Below are positions 1 through 6,042 of a DNA stretch of 6,261 nucleotides, in pieces. The stretch lies in NCBI GenBank assembly GCA_002388905.1, contig DGNJ01000031.1, positions 32,170 through 38,430 of the forward strand, in the 5' to 3' direction. The translations under genes and the position numbers were made by a program. Source of the stretch: Cellvibrionales bacterium UBA4495. GTDB lineage: Bacteria > Pseudomonadota > Gammaproteobacteria > Pseudomonadales > Porticoccaceae. How positions within the stretch are numbered: position 1 is the first letter of the stretch; each line of letters starts with the position of its first letter. The notes beneath the pieces are model-generated. The model saw nothing but the letters and a program-made list of their open reading frames with translations. It was not told where the DNA came from and did no database searches.

Positions 1-798
1 GGACGAGTTGCCCGCGTGATGGACAAACTTGATTTCCAGGTCCGGATACTTCTGGTTGAGAAGTTTGCGGTTGGTGGTGCCGGCGTCGTCCAGGGGTACA
101 TCGGCGAATTGTTCGAACACCGGGTTCAGTTGCGACAGGCTCTCCACGGTAGTGCCGGGGCGGGGAAATTCTTCCTTGTCCAGGGCCAGCTTGCCGTCCG
201 GGTGATAGACGGGGATCAGGCTCTTGTCGAAGTGGCCGTTGGCGATGGCATTGGCGGCGCGTTGCTGGCTGGTGGCCGCCAACTGGTCCAGAGGTTCCCG
301 GTCTATGCCCTCGATGGTGGCGATGGCGTCGGCGCAGATGCCCTGGTGGGGCTGGGGATGGATGGCACGCAGTTCCAGATTGCCATTGTCCATGAAAGTG
401 GCCTGGCCGTTGCCCTCGATACCGTAGTTGGACATCTGCTCGGTGCCGCCGGCGATAACCAGGTCTTCCATGCCCGTGGCGATGGAACCCGCCGCCAGGT
501 TGACGGCAGTGATACCGGAGCCGCAGAAGCGGTCCAGGGTCACGGCGCTGGCCTTGACATCATAACCGGCCCCCAGGGCCGCCATCCGGCCCAGGCAGGC
601 GCTTTGCTGGCCCCGTTGGGAACTGGTGCCCCAGATGATATCGTCGATTTCGGCGGTATTGATATCGTTGCGCTCCGCAATGGCCTTGAGTACGGCGGAA
701 CCCAGGTGGTGGGGGTGGAAGGAAGACAGGGAACCCTTGCCCTGTTTGCCGATTCCGCGCGGGGTGCGGCAGGTGTCGATGATCCAGACTTCGTTCAT
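1..798 (-). CDS. Acetyl-CoA C-acetyltransferase (thiolase), C-terminus cut by window edge
   Basis: Thiolase-family enzyme. Members either condense two acetyl-CoA to acetoacetyl-CoA or cleave 3-ketoacyl-CoA with CoA, in the cytoplasm. 266 codons are visible, and the family is usually about 390-400 residues, so roughly the last third (with the catalytic His and second Cys motifs) lies left of the window. The protein begins MNEVWIIDTCRTPRG, a typical thiolase start. The nucleophilic cysteine is Cys92 in DRFCGSG (89-95), followed by a glycine-rich IAGGTEQMS motif near 115-123. The visible part ends in HAGNSS, matching the family's (T/N)AGNxS segment next to the CoA pocket. The ATG at 798 is preceded by GAGG (complement of 807-810) at 8-base spacing. 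It diverges from the LLM oxidoreductase across 300 bases. Whether it is biosynthetic or degradative cannot be told from the sequence; the neighbouring oxidoreductase hints at catabolism (inference). Confidence 0.93.
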   Translation of the reverse strand, partial: MNEVWIIDTCRTPRGIGKQGKGSLSSFHPHHLGSAVLKAIAERNDINTAEIDDIIWGTSSQRGQQSACLGRMAALGAGYDVKASAVTLDRFCGSGITAVNLAAGSIATGMEDLVIAGGTEQMSNYGIEGNGQATFMDNGNLELRAIHPQPHQGICADAIATIEGIDREPLDQLAATSQQRAANAIANGHFDKSLIPVYHPDGKLALDKEEFPRPGTTVESLSQLNPVFEQFADVPLDDAGTTNRKLLNQKYPDLEIKFVHHAGNSS

Positions 799-972
799 TA
801 CGCAAACCTCATTGTCGTTGGTGGCGTATCCCGATCCGGGAGACCGGGGGCCGGCAATTGATTGAAAGAATCTTTTTGGACGGCTTCCTGTTACAGGGCA
901 TGTGGCGTCGCTGTATAGCCTACCAGCAGCGGCGCTACGGGACCATGGCAGTGAATTCTACCCCAGTGCCGG

Positions 973-991
973 GCCGGTGCCGACCACCGGC
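973..991. repeat. Perfect 7-bp inverted repeat (possible operator or hairpin)
   Basis: GCCGGTG (973-979) and CACCGGC (985-991) are exact reverse complements separated by the 5 bases CCGAC. It lies in the divergent thiolase/LLM intergenic region, roughly 180 bases upstream of the thiolase start and about 110 upstream of the LLM start. Its size fits a dimeric repressor site, but GC-rich short inverted repeats are common by chance in DNA of this composition, and no matching second copy was seen. Confidence 0.3.
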
Positions 992-1035
992 TGCAAATAG
1001 TCGCGGGATCAGTGGCCGCTCCGGTCCGTGCTATC

Positions 1036-1061
1036 ATCGGATCGGTATCGGACCTGCCGAT
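1036..1061. promoter_or_regulatory. ATCGG repeat cluster with inverted partner upstream of the LLM gene (candidate operator)
   Basis: ATCGG occurs three times (1036-1040, 1041-1045, 1047-1051). The last copy forms an inverted repeat with CCGAT at 1057-1061 across a 5-base spacer, ACCTG. It begins at a possible -10 element (TATCAT, 1032-1037) and ends about 37 bases before the ATG, where a repressor could block transcription. No experimental or family support is visible; this is pattern only. Confidence 0.25.
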
Positions 1062-1098
1062 TTACAGACAAAAACCTATCGTTGAAAGGGGGAGAGTT

Positions 1099-2148
1099 AT
1101 GGTGAGTGTTGTCGATGATCTGGGGTGCTATATCTTGCCCGGCAAGGCCACCGACTCCGCCGAGGGCGTCCGGCAGGCCGTGGAGGCGGAACGCATCGGC
1201 CTCGGAGCGGTCTGGGCATCGGAACGCTGGGAAGTCAAGGAGAGCGGTGCGCTCCTGGGGGCGGTCGCCCAGGCCACTTCGCGGATCCGTTTTATCACCG
1301 GCACCACCCATTTCTGTACCCGGCACCCCATGGTGCTGGCGGGGATGGCGGCGACCCTGCAGGGACTCAGCGGTGGTCGCTTCGAGATGGGAGTGGCGCG
1401 CTCCGTGGCAGCGCGCTGGAAAAAACTGGGCATCCCGGCCCAGACCAACCGGTCCATGGCCGACTCCCTGGCCATCCTCCGCCGCCTCTGGGACGGAGAG
1501 ACCGTGAATTATTCGGGACCCGCCGGCGAATTCCCGGAACTGGTCTTTGCCGATGTTCCCGAAAAAAGAACGCCTGTGCACCTGGCGGCGGTGGGACCCA
1601 AAACGCTTGCCCTGGCCGGCACCCATTTCGATGGCGTGATACTGCATCCCTTCCTGACCCCGGAAGGGGTTGGCCGTTCCGCCGAAATTGTCCGTCAGGC
1701 GGCGGGGCAGGCGGGGCGCGATCCCGCCGATGTTAGAATCATCGCCGCCGTTGTGGTGGCCCCGGACCTGACGCCGGAGGAAACCCGCGCCGCGGTTTAT
1801 GCCCGCGCCGCCACTTATTTTGTCCACAAGGAAATGGCCATGCCCATTCTCCGGGCCAACGAATGGGACCCGGAACAACTTGAGCCCATTCTCGGCGCCG
1901 GCCTCGAAGAACTGGAAATGAAACAGGTCAGCCTCGAGGAACTGCGCGCAAAAATGGCCGAGGCCAGCGCACTGATTCCCCCTGAGTGGATCGATCAGGG
2001 CAGCGCCATCGGTACGGCGACAGAGGTGGCAAAGCGGCTTGGTGATTATCGGGCGGCCGGCGCCGATGAAATTGTGCTGCACGGGGCCACAGCCGACAAA
2101 CTGGAAGGCCTGGTCCAGGCATATCGGCAGCGGACAACCGGAAGCTGA
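1099..2148 (+). CDS. LLM-class (luciferase-like) oxidoreductase, F420-type family
   Basis: A 349-residue cytoplasmic TIM-barrel oxidoreductase of the bacterial luciferase-like family, whose members use reduced flavin or coenzyme F420 to act on small organic substrates. The N-terminal LGCYILPG (8-15), the AERIGLGAVWASERW stretch (30-44), the strand RIRFITGTTHFCTRHP (62-77) and SGGRFEMGVARS (91-102) are the classic LLM barrel segments. RSMADSLAILRRLWDGETVNYSG (118-140) is the conserved helix before the insertion, and HLAAVGPKTLALAG (161-174) is a typical later strand. The C-terminal GSAIGTATEVAKRLGDYRAAGADEIVLH (301-328) matches the usual closing region. It most resembles a subfamily annotated as F420-dependent (from memory, TIGR03857-like); actual cofactor use is unknown. 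The ATG at 1099 follows a strong purine-rich ribosome site (AAGGGGGAGAG, 1086-1096). An in-frame GTG at 1012 would add 29 residues but lacks family similarity. Substrate unknown. Confidence 0.85.
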   Translation: MVSVVDDLGCYILPGKATDSAEGVRQAVEAERIGLGAVWASERWEVKESGALLGAVAQATSRIRFITGTTHFCTRHPMVLAGMAATLQGLSGGRFEMGVARSVAARWKKLGIPAQTNRSMADSLAILRRLWDGETVNYSGPAGEFPELVFADVPEKRTPVHLAAVGPKTLALAGTHFDGVILHPFLTPEGVGRSAEIVRQAAGQAGRDPADVRIIAAVVVAPDLTPEETRAAVYARAATYFVHKEMAMPILRANEWDPEQLEPILGAGLEELEMKQVSLEELRAKMAEASALIPPEWIDQGSAIGTATEVAKRLGDYRAAGADEIVLHGATADKLEGLVQAYRQRTTGS

Positions 2149-2183
2149 ACAACGCCGGCAATATCCGGCTCCTGGTTGTCCGC
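2130..2183. repeat. 10-bp inverted repeat spanning the LLM stop codon, with nested hairpin (possible terminator)
   Basis: GCGGACAACC (2130-2139) and GGTTGTCCGC (2174-2183) are perfect reverse complements. Between them sits a second small stem, GCCGG (2154-2158) with CCGGC (2165-2169) around a 6-base loop. The outer left arm lies inside the last codons of the LLM gene and the right arm lies after its stop (2146-2148), in the junction with a convergent gene ending at 2207. Neither strand shows a T-run after the stem, so this is not a canonical intrinsic terminator. It may be a bidirectional stop aid or an mRNA 3' stabilising structure. Confidence 0.4.
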
Positions 2184-2206
2184 AAAACGCCTATATCAGG
2201 TGACTG

Positions 2207-2473
2207 TCAGCGTGAGACTCGTGCCGCCAGCACATTGTAAAGCCAGGCGAAGATGGCACCGCCAATGGCGCCGTCCACCAATCCGTATAGGGTGCCGCTA
2301 ACCACACTTCCCAAACCACCGCTGGGGGCATAGCCGGGGTAGATGGAGGCGGCAAGCTCCAGAAAACCCCGGCCGTAGTCGGGCCAGACCAGATTGGCGA
2401 TGGCGACGATGAGAATGGCACCGCCCCAGAGCAAGCCGGCGGCAATGGCAAAGGCCGTGACCTGGAATTTCAT
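2207..2473 (-). CDS. Small two-helix membrane protein ('bacteriophage holin'-like family)
   Basis: An 88-residue protein beginning MKFQVTAFAIAAGLLWGG. Two hydrophobic stretches are visible: about residues 5-30 (VTAFAIAAGLLWGGAILIVA) and about 57-82, ending GAIGGAIFAWLYNVLA. They are joined by a polar segment with WPDYGRGFLELAASIYPGY. The GLLWG start, the IYPGY segment and the VDGxIGGAIFAWLYN tail resemble a family of about 90-residue bacterial membrane proteins that databases often label 'bacteriophage holin' (from memory). No phage genes are nearby, so lysis is unlikely to be its role; true function unknown. The ATG at 2473 has an excellent ribosome site, AGGAGGA (complement of 2481-2487), 7 bases away, which rules out a longer in-frame start at 2602 inside the AraC gene. 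It lies 101 bases downstream of the AraC gene on the same strand and has its own candidate promoter. Confidence 0.75.
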   Translation of the reverse strand: MKFQVTAFAIAAGLLWGGAILIVAIANLVWPDYGRGFLELAASIYPGYAPSGGLGSVVSGTLYGLVDGAIGGAIFAWLYNVLAARVSR

Positions 2474-2512
2474 CCTATTATCCTCCTGGGTGTATTGAGC
2501 GTTCCTGCCACA

Positions 2513-2541
2513 AACATAGAGTGTTGACAGGGCGCTATCAA
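2513..2541 (-). promoter_or_regulatory. Candidate sigma-70 promoter for the small membrane protein gene
   Basis: On the minus strand, TTGATA (complement of 2536-2541; 5 of 6 to TTGACA) is followed after exactly 17 bases by TATGTT (complement of 2513-2518; 4 of 6 to TATAAT). This sits in the 101-base gap between the AraC gene's stop and the membrane gene's ATG, giving a leader of roughly 30-35 bases before the AGGAGGA ribosome site region. It suggests independent transcription rather than only read-through from the AraC gene. Confidence 0.4.
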
Positions 2542-2574
2542 CCAGCCCCCATACAGGCGCCGGCGGAACCTTTC

Positions 2575-3495
2575 CTATCCGGATTTGCTGCTTGCCGCGC
2601 ACTGGGAGCGGTAGGCACTGGGCGTTACCCCCATGGCGCGCTTGAAGGCGATGGTGAAGTTGCTCGGGTGGGTAAAACCAAGCTGCCAGGAAATGACCTT
2701 CATGGGCGTATCCGTGTCGATCAGCAGGGCTTTTGCACGCTCCAGGCGGATTTCCTCGATGAAGCTATACAGGGTCATGCCGCTGGATTTCTTGAAACCG
2801 CGCATAAGGTGACGGGAACTGATACCGCAAAGCTCGGCCAACTCCTCAATAGTCGGCGGCGGCTCATCAACGCTGGTCACGCGCTCCCGGATTCTTCGCA
2901 TCTGCCAGGGGGCCAGCCCGCCTTTGAAGTTCTCCCTGTCGGCGGCGTGGCCTTGCAGATAGCGCGCCAGTTCGATCAGGGCCGTGGTCATCAAAGCCTC
3001 GATCATGCGTTCGCCGGCCAGCCCGGGATTGAGGATTTCCTGGGCCACGCTCGCCAGGGTTTTCCGCAGGGTGTCACTTTTTACATCCAGGCCCACTGTC
3101 AGCTTCAGCTTGTCCAGCCCCGCTTCCCCGAGCCCGAGCCCGGCCAATGCCTTGTTGCCGAAACGACAGATAAGCAGGCGCTGGCTTCCCCCCTCGGACC
3201 GTCCGCTGAAGGGTACATTGGCCGGGAAAAAAATCAGATTCCCCGAGTGACTCAGCGGGTGTAGATTCGGTTGGTGATCGTAGCTGAGCCGGGTATGTTC
3301 AAGGCGGGGTGTCAGGGAAAGGCTGAGCTGATGCTCATCCGGACAGATGCGGGTTTCCACCGGTTGAGGCCAGTTGATATGGCCTACCTCAAGACGGATA
3401 CCTTTGACGTCAAGACGTGCTTCGGGCTGCCACAGCCTGTCGAATAAGGTCTTATCCTTTCCGGACGCCCCGGGGTGGGGCGATGTTGTCATCAT
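2575..3495 (-). CDS. AraC/XylS-family transcriptional regulator
   Basis: A 306-residue cytoplasmic DNA-binding regulator. The C-terminal third is a standard AraC double helix-turn-helix. GGLAPWQMRRIRERV (192-206) is the usual entry helix; the first HTH is TIEELAELCGISSRHLMRGFKK (about 215-236), and the second is MKVISWQLGFTHPSNFTIAFKR (about 265-286), ending GVTPSAYR (289-296). Residues about 1-185 form the variable effector-sensing half, with an AraC-like GNLIFFPANVPFSG (85-98) typical of the cupin-type sensing domain. Nothing identifies the ligand. Two ATGs stand in tandem (3495 and 3492); the ribosome site is weak (GGTAG), so the exact start is uncertain by one codon. Its targets may be the small membrane gene just downstream or itself; a link to the arsenic operon upstream on the same strand is not supported by any shared motif. 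Confidence 0.92.
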   Translation of the reverse strand: MMTTSPHPGASGKDKTLFDRLWQPEARLDVKGIRLEVGHINWPQPVETRICPDEHQLSLSLTPRLEHTRLSYDHQPNLHPLSHSGNLIFFPANVPFSGRSEGGSQRLLICRFGNKALAGLGLGEAGLDKLKLTVGLDVKSDTLRKTLASVAQEILNPGLAGERMIEALMTTALIELARYLQGHAADRENFKGGLAPWQMRRIRERVTSVDEPPPTIEELAELCGISSRHLMRGFKKSSGMTLYSFIEEIRLERAKALLIDTDTPMKVISWQLGFTHPSNFTIAFKRAMGVTPSAYRSQCAASSKSG

Positions 3496-3531
3496 AATGC
3501 TACCAGCCGTCAGCCTTATCCACCCTGGCCC

Positions 3532-3537
3532 AGTATA
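3532..3537 (-). promoter_or_regulatory. Candidate -10 element of the AraC-family gene
   Basis: TATACT (complement of 3532-3537) matches TATAAT at 5 of 6 positions and lies 36 bases before the regulator's ATG, a sensible leader length. The best -35 at 16-base spacing (TTCATC) is poor, so the promoter may need an activator, possibly the regulator itself. It is flanked by a CTGGGCCAG palindrome (complement of 3525-3533) that overlaps the element. Confidence 0.3.
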
Positions 3538-3578
3538 GGGCTTTTTCCCTTGAGATGAATACTTACCGTCCAGGGCGG

Positions 3579-3660
3579 TCAGGCGGTTGAGTCAGGGGCA
3601 ATACCGGCGAGCAGGAACGCCAGGCCCTGTTCGAACGCGTCATCGAGATCCGGCAGATTC
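3579..3660 (-). pseudogene. Possible 3' remnant of a TetR-family repressor gene
   Basis: The minus-strand frame ending with the TGA at 3579-3581 reads LPDLDDAFEQGLAFLLAGIAPDSTA in its last 25 codons (given here as LPDLDDAFEQGL then AFLLAGIAPDSTA). The pattern D-x-x-F-E-x-G-L-x-x-L-L-x-G-I is characteristic of the C-terminal helix of many TetR/AcrR regulators. Going upstream, the frame turns into low-complexity Gly/Ala/Ser and then runs into the arsJ 3' end, with no HTH, no start codon of its own beyond arsJ's stop, and no ribosome site. This fits a truncated gene left behind when the arsenic operon and its neighbour were joined. A chance match in GC-rich DNA is possible because the segment is so short. 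Confidence 0.3.
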
Positions 3661-3714
3661 GCGCCGCCACTGGCAGCGCCAGTCCCCCCTCCCGGAAAAA
3701 ACGATTTGCGCGGG

Positions 3715-4917
3715 TTAAGGGCGCTTTTCGGGGAGCGCAAGGGAGAGAGCCGCGGCGGCAGCGGCAAAGCCGGCGGACAACCACAGACAGGCTTCCAGGC
3801 CAGCCAACTGGAAGACCCAGCCGGACAGGGCTGTGCCGATCAATCGACCTGTGGCATTGGCCATATAGTAAAAGCCCACGTCCAGGGATACGGCATCGGC
3901 ATTGGCGAAGCTGACAATCAGGTAGCTGTGCAGGGCGGAATTCACCGCGAACAGTAGCCCGAAAACCGACAGGCCGCCGATCAGCGCGGCGGCGGGCTCG
4001 AGACCCTCGGCGAGTGCCAGAGCGATGGCCGCCGGCGTCAGGGCCAGCAGTGCGGCCCAGCCGGCGGTGGCCCGGGCGCCCGGCCGTTGCCCCCGGCCGG
4101 TGATATGCGGCGCCGATGCCTGTACCAGCCCGTAACCGATGACCCAGAGGGCGAGAAAGCCGCCCACGGACCAGTGTGCCCAGCCCAGGGTCGAGGAGAG
4201 GTAGACCGGCAGCGCCACCACGAACCAGACATCCCGGGCGCCGAAAAGAAACAGCCTTGCAGCGGAAAGAATGTTGATCGCGCGGCTTTTGGAAAACATC
4301 GCCCGGAAACCGGGTTTCTGCCGGGCGCGGCCCAGGTCTTTTTCAAGCAGGATGACACTGGCCAACCAGACCAGGGTCAGCGCCCCGGCCATGGTGCCCA
4401 CGGCCCCCCGGAATCCCAGCATGGCCAACAAGGCGCCCCCCAGGAAAAAGCCCGTGCCCTTCAGGGCGTTCTTCGAGCCGGTGAGCAAAACCACCCATCG
4501 GTAGAGAGCGCCGCCGGAGTCGTCCGGGACCAGCAGCTTGATCGTACTCTTGGCGCTCATCTTGTTGAGGTCTTTGGCAATGCCTGAGAGGGCCTGGGCC
4601 GCCATCACCCAGGGCACGGTGAGTTGCGCCTGGGGAACCAGCAGCATGGCCAGCGCCGCCACCTGTAGGATGAGCCCCGCGTTCATGGTGCGGTTGAGCC
4701 CCAACCGGGCGCCCAGCCAGCCGCCGACCAGATTGGTGACTACGCCAAAAAACTCGTAAAAGAGGAACAGCAGGGCAATTTCCAGGGGGGAATAGCCCAG
4801 AGTGTGGAAGTGCAGTACCACCAGCATGCGCAGGGCGCCGTCGGTGAGGGTAAATGCCCAGTAATTGCCGGTGACCAGCAGGTATTGGCGAGTGCCCGGG
4901 GAGAATCGTGACAGCAT
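3715..4917 (-). CDS. arsJ: ArsJ, organoarsenical (1-arseno-3-phosphoglycerate) efflux MFS transporter
   Basis: Inner-membrane major-facilitator permease. ArsJ exports 1-arseno-3-phosphoglycerate made by the partner GAPDH; once outside, the compound hydrolyses to arsenate, giving As(V) resistance (established for the family). The 400-residue product has about 12 hydrophobic segments. It opens with RQYLLVTGNYWAFTLTDGAL (10-29) and LHFHTLGYSPLEIALLFLFY (35-54), both hallmark ArsJ sequences. An MFS motif-A-like loop, GGWLGARLGLNRTM, is at 65-78, and KDLNKMSAKSTIKLL (115-129) and GSKNALKGTGFFLGG (147-161) are further conserved ArsJ stretches. The C-terminus is LALPEKRP. I place the start at the ATG at 4917 because homology begins there. 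The same frame is open upstream, with another ATG at 4980 that would add 21 residues (421 total). It is the last gene of acr3-gap-arsJ, 117 bases after the gap stop. Confidence 0.93.
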   Translation of the reverse strand: MLSRFSPGTRQYLLVTGNYWAFTLTDGALRMLVVLHFHTLGYSPLEIALLFLFYEFFGVVTNLVGGWLGARLGLNRTMNAGLILQVAALAMLLVPQAQLTVPWVMAAQALSGIAKDLNKMSAKSTIKLLVPDDSGGALYRWVVLLTGSKNALKGTGFFLGGALLAMLGFRGAVGTMAGALTLVWLASVILLEKDLGRARQKPGFRAMFSKSRAINILSAARLFLFGARDVWFVVALPVYLSSTLGWAHWSVGGFLALWVIGYGLVQASAPHITGRGQRPGARATAGWAALLALTPAAIALALAEGLEPAAALIGGLSVFGLLFAVNSALHSYLIVSFANADAVSLDVGFYYMANATGRLIGTALSGWVFQLAGLEACLWLSAGFAAAAAALSLALPEKRP

Positions 4918-5034
4918 GGTCTTGTCCGTTAAGCCGTAATCTTGTGCGTACCGGCAAAGCGGCCAGCTACCGGGGTACATCCCAACCGGCTTTGGAGCTG
5001 CCGCACCCGGCCTGCCGTTATCCTCAATCCGCTT
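4918..5034 (-). other. gap-arsJ junction, open in a single frame
   Basis: The 117 bases between the gap stop (TGA, complement of 5035-5037) and the preferred arsJ ATG hold no terminator that I can see. They contain no stop in the arsJ frame, and that frame is the same as gap's. A GAGGA sequence (complement of 5021-5025) lies soon after the gap stop but is too far from either arsJ ATG to serve it; the nearer candidate is GGAC, 6 bases before the ATG at 4917. The arsJ ribosome site is therefore weak, and translation may depend on ribosomes leaving gap. Confidence 0.5.
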
Positions 5035-6042
5035 TCAGGGGCGTTCCCTGCCCACCAGACGGGCCAGTTCCACGACCCGGTTGGCATAGGCCCACTCGTT
5101 GTCGTACCAGGCGTAGATTTTGACCTGGGTGCCGTTCACCACGAGTGTGGACAGGGCGTCGACGACACTGGAGCGGCTGTCGGTTTTGTAATCGATGGAG
5201 ACCAGCGGGCGCTCTTCATAACCCAGGATGCCGGCCAGTTCATTCTCCGCCGCTTCCCGGAGTCGGTCGTTGACCTCCAGCCTGTCGGTGCTGGTTTCCA
5301 GTTCGAAGACACAGTCGGTGAGGGAGGCATTGGCCAGAGGGACCCGCACCGCGTGGCCGTCGAGCCGGCCCTTCAGCTCGGGAAAGATGTCGGCGATGGC
5401 GGTGGCGGAGCCGGTGGTGGTGGGGATAAGGCTCATGCCGCAGGCCCGGGCCCGGCGCAGATCTTTGTGGGGCGTATCGAGAATGCTCTGGGTATTGGTC
5501 AGGTCGTGGATGGTGGTCATGGAGCCGTGGCGGATGCCGAAATGATCGTGGATAACCTTGACCACCGGTGCCAGGCAGTTGGTGGTGCAGGAGGCGGCGG
5601 TGACAATGCGGTGGCGGTCGGGATCATAGAGATGGTGATTGACGCCCATCACGGTGTTGAGCACGTCCGGTTCCCTGACCGGAGCGGTGACCACCACCCG
5701 CTCTACCCCCTGATTGAGATACGCTTGCAGCAGGTCGGTTTTTTTCATCCTGCCCGATGCCTCGATGACCAGATCGCAGGCGGACCAGTCCGTGTCGCCG
5801 ATGGCCTTGTTGGCTGTAAAGGCGATGTCGCTGTCGCCGATGGCCAGCCTGCCTTCCTTGGCTGTTGCCTCGTTGGCCCACCGGCCGTGTACCGAGTCGA
5901 AGTTGAGCAGGTGTGCGAAGGTGCTGGCATCGCCGGCTGGATCGTTGACGTGTACGAACTCGAAGTCCGGCCAGTCCCACGCGGCGCGAAGGGCGAGGCG
6001 CCCCATGCGCCCGAAGCCGTTGATGCCGATCTTGATGGTCAT
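5035..6042 (-). CDS. gap: ArsJ-associated glyceraldehyde-3-phosphate dehydrogenase
   Basis: A 335-residue cytoplasmic GAPDH dedicated to arsenic resistance. In the ArsJ system it uses arsenate in place of phosphate to turn glyceraldehyde-3-phosphate into 1-arseno-3-phosphoglycerate with reduction of NAD, and ArsJ then exports the product. The N-terminal Rossmann motif is INGFGRMGR (7-15), where glycolytic enzymes usually have GRIGR. The catalytic cysteine is Cys152 in AASCTTNC and the partner His179 lies in [15 protein letters not shown] (207-216), [11 protein letters not shown] (233-243) and the C-terminal [11 protein letters not shown] (312-322) complete a full-length, intact enzyme. The openings [12 protein letters not shown] (14-25) and FDSVHGRW (48-55) are typical of the arsenic-linked branch. 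The ATG at 6042 overlaps the acr3 stop (ATGA) and has AGGAG (complement of 6050-6054) 7 bases upstream, implying translational coupling. Assignment to the arsenic branch rests on sequence style plus arsJ and acr3 on either side. Confidence 0.94.
   Translation of the reverse strand: MTIKIGINGFGRMGRLALRAAWDWPDFEFVHVNDPAGDASTFAHLLNFDSVHGRWANEATAKEGRLAIGDSDIAFTANKAIGDTDWSACDLVIEASGRMKKTDLLQAYLNQGVERVVVTAPVREPDVLNTVMGVNHHLYDPDRHRIVTAASCTTNCLAPVVKVIHDHFGIRHGSMTTIHDLTNTQSILDTPHKDLRRARACGMSLIPTTTGSATAIADIFPELKGRLDGHAVRVPLANASLTDCVFELETSTDRLEVNDRLREAAENELAGILGYEERPLVSIDYKTDSRSSVVDALSTLVVNGTQVKIYAWYDNEWAYANRVVELARLVGRERP

Larger units (their letters stand above)
799..1098. promoter_or_regulatory. Divergent intergenic control region between thiolase and LLM oxidoreductase
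   Basis: These 300 bases separate two divergently transcribed genes, so they must carry promoters for both; I see no credible gene inside. Visible structure includes a small AT-rich island around 855-880 with a perfect palindrome AAAGA-a-TCTTT (865-875), a 7-bp inverted repeat at 973-991, a possible -10 TATCAT at 1032-1037 for the plus-strand gene without a good -35, and ATCGG repeats at 1036-1061. No strong sigma-70 promoter can be assigned for the thiolase. The placement suggests shared regulation, which is inference. Confidence 0.5.

Noticed and set aside
16..861. Long plus-strand open frame (281 codons) opposite the thiolase
   Set aside because: Its translation resembles no family and is Gly/Val/Ala-rich in the way antisense of GC-rich coding DNA is; the opposite strand gives a clear thiolase with its active-site Cys.
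1012..1098. Upstream GTG start for the LLM oxidoreductase
   Set aside because: The extra 29 residues do not look like the family, and the ATG at 1099 has a strong ribosome site at proper spacing.
1009..2082. Minus-strand open frame of 357 codons opposite the LLM gene
   Set aside because: It is a shadow of the plus-strand oxidoreductase; no recognisable domain, and no ribosome site was identified for it.
2207..2473. Prophage remnant suggested by the holin-like protein
   Set aside because: No other phage genes, attachment repeats or integrase are present; the family label is not evidence of a phage.
2474..2602. Longer N-terminus for the small membrane protein, starting inside the AraC gene
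   Set aside because: The internal ATG at 2473 has a near-perfect AGGAGGA site, and the extension covers the candidate promoter and lacks family similarity.
2521..3264. Plus-strand open frame of 247 codons opposite the AraC gene
   Set aside because: The minus strand encodes an unmistakable AraC double helix-turn-helix; the plus reading is antisense noise.
3669..3701. Hairpin ACTGGC-agc-GCCAGT plus nearby A6/T6 run as an arsJ intrinsic terminator
   Set aside because: On the minus strand the T-run comes before the hairpin rather than after it, so the order is wrong for a Rho-independent terminator.
4087..4587. Plus-strand open frame of 166 codons opposite arsJ
   Set aside because: Antisense of a well-conserved transporter; composition and lack of domains indicate a shadow.
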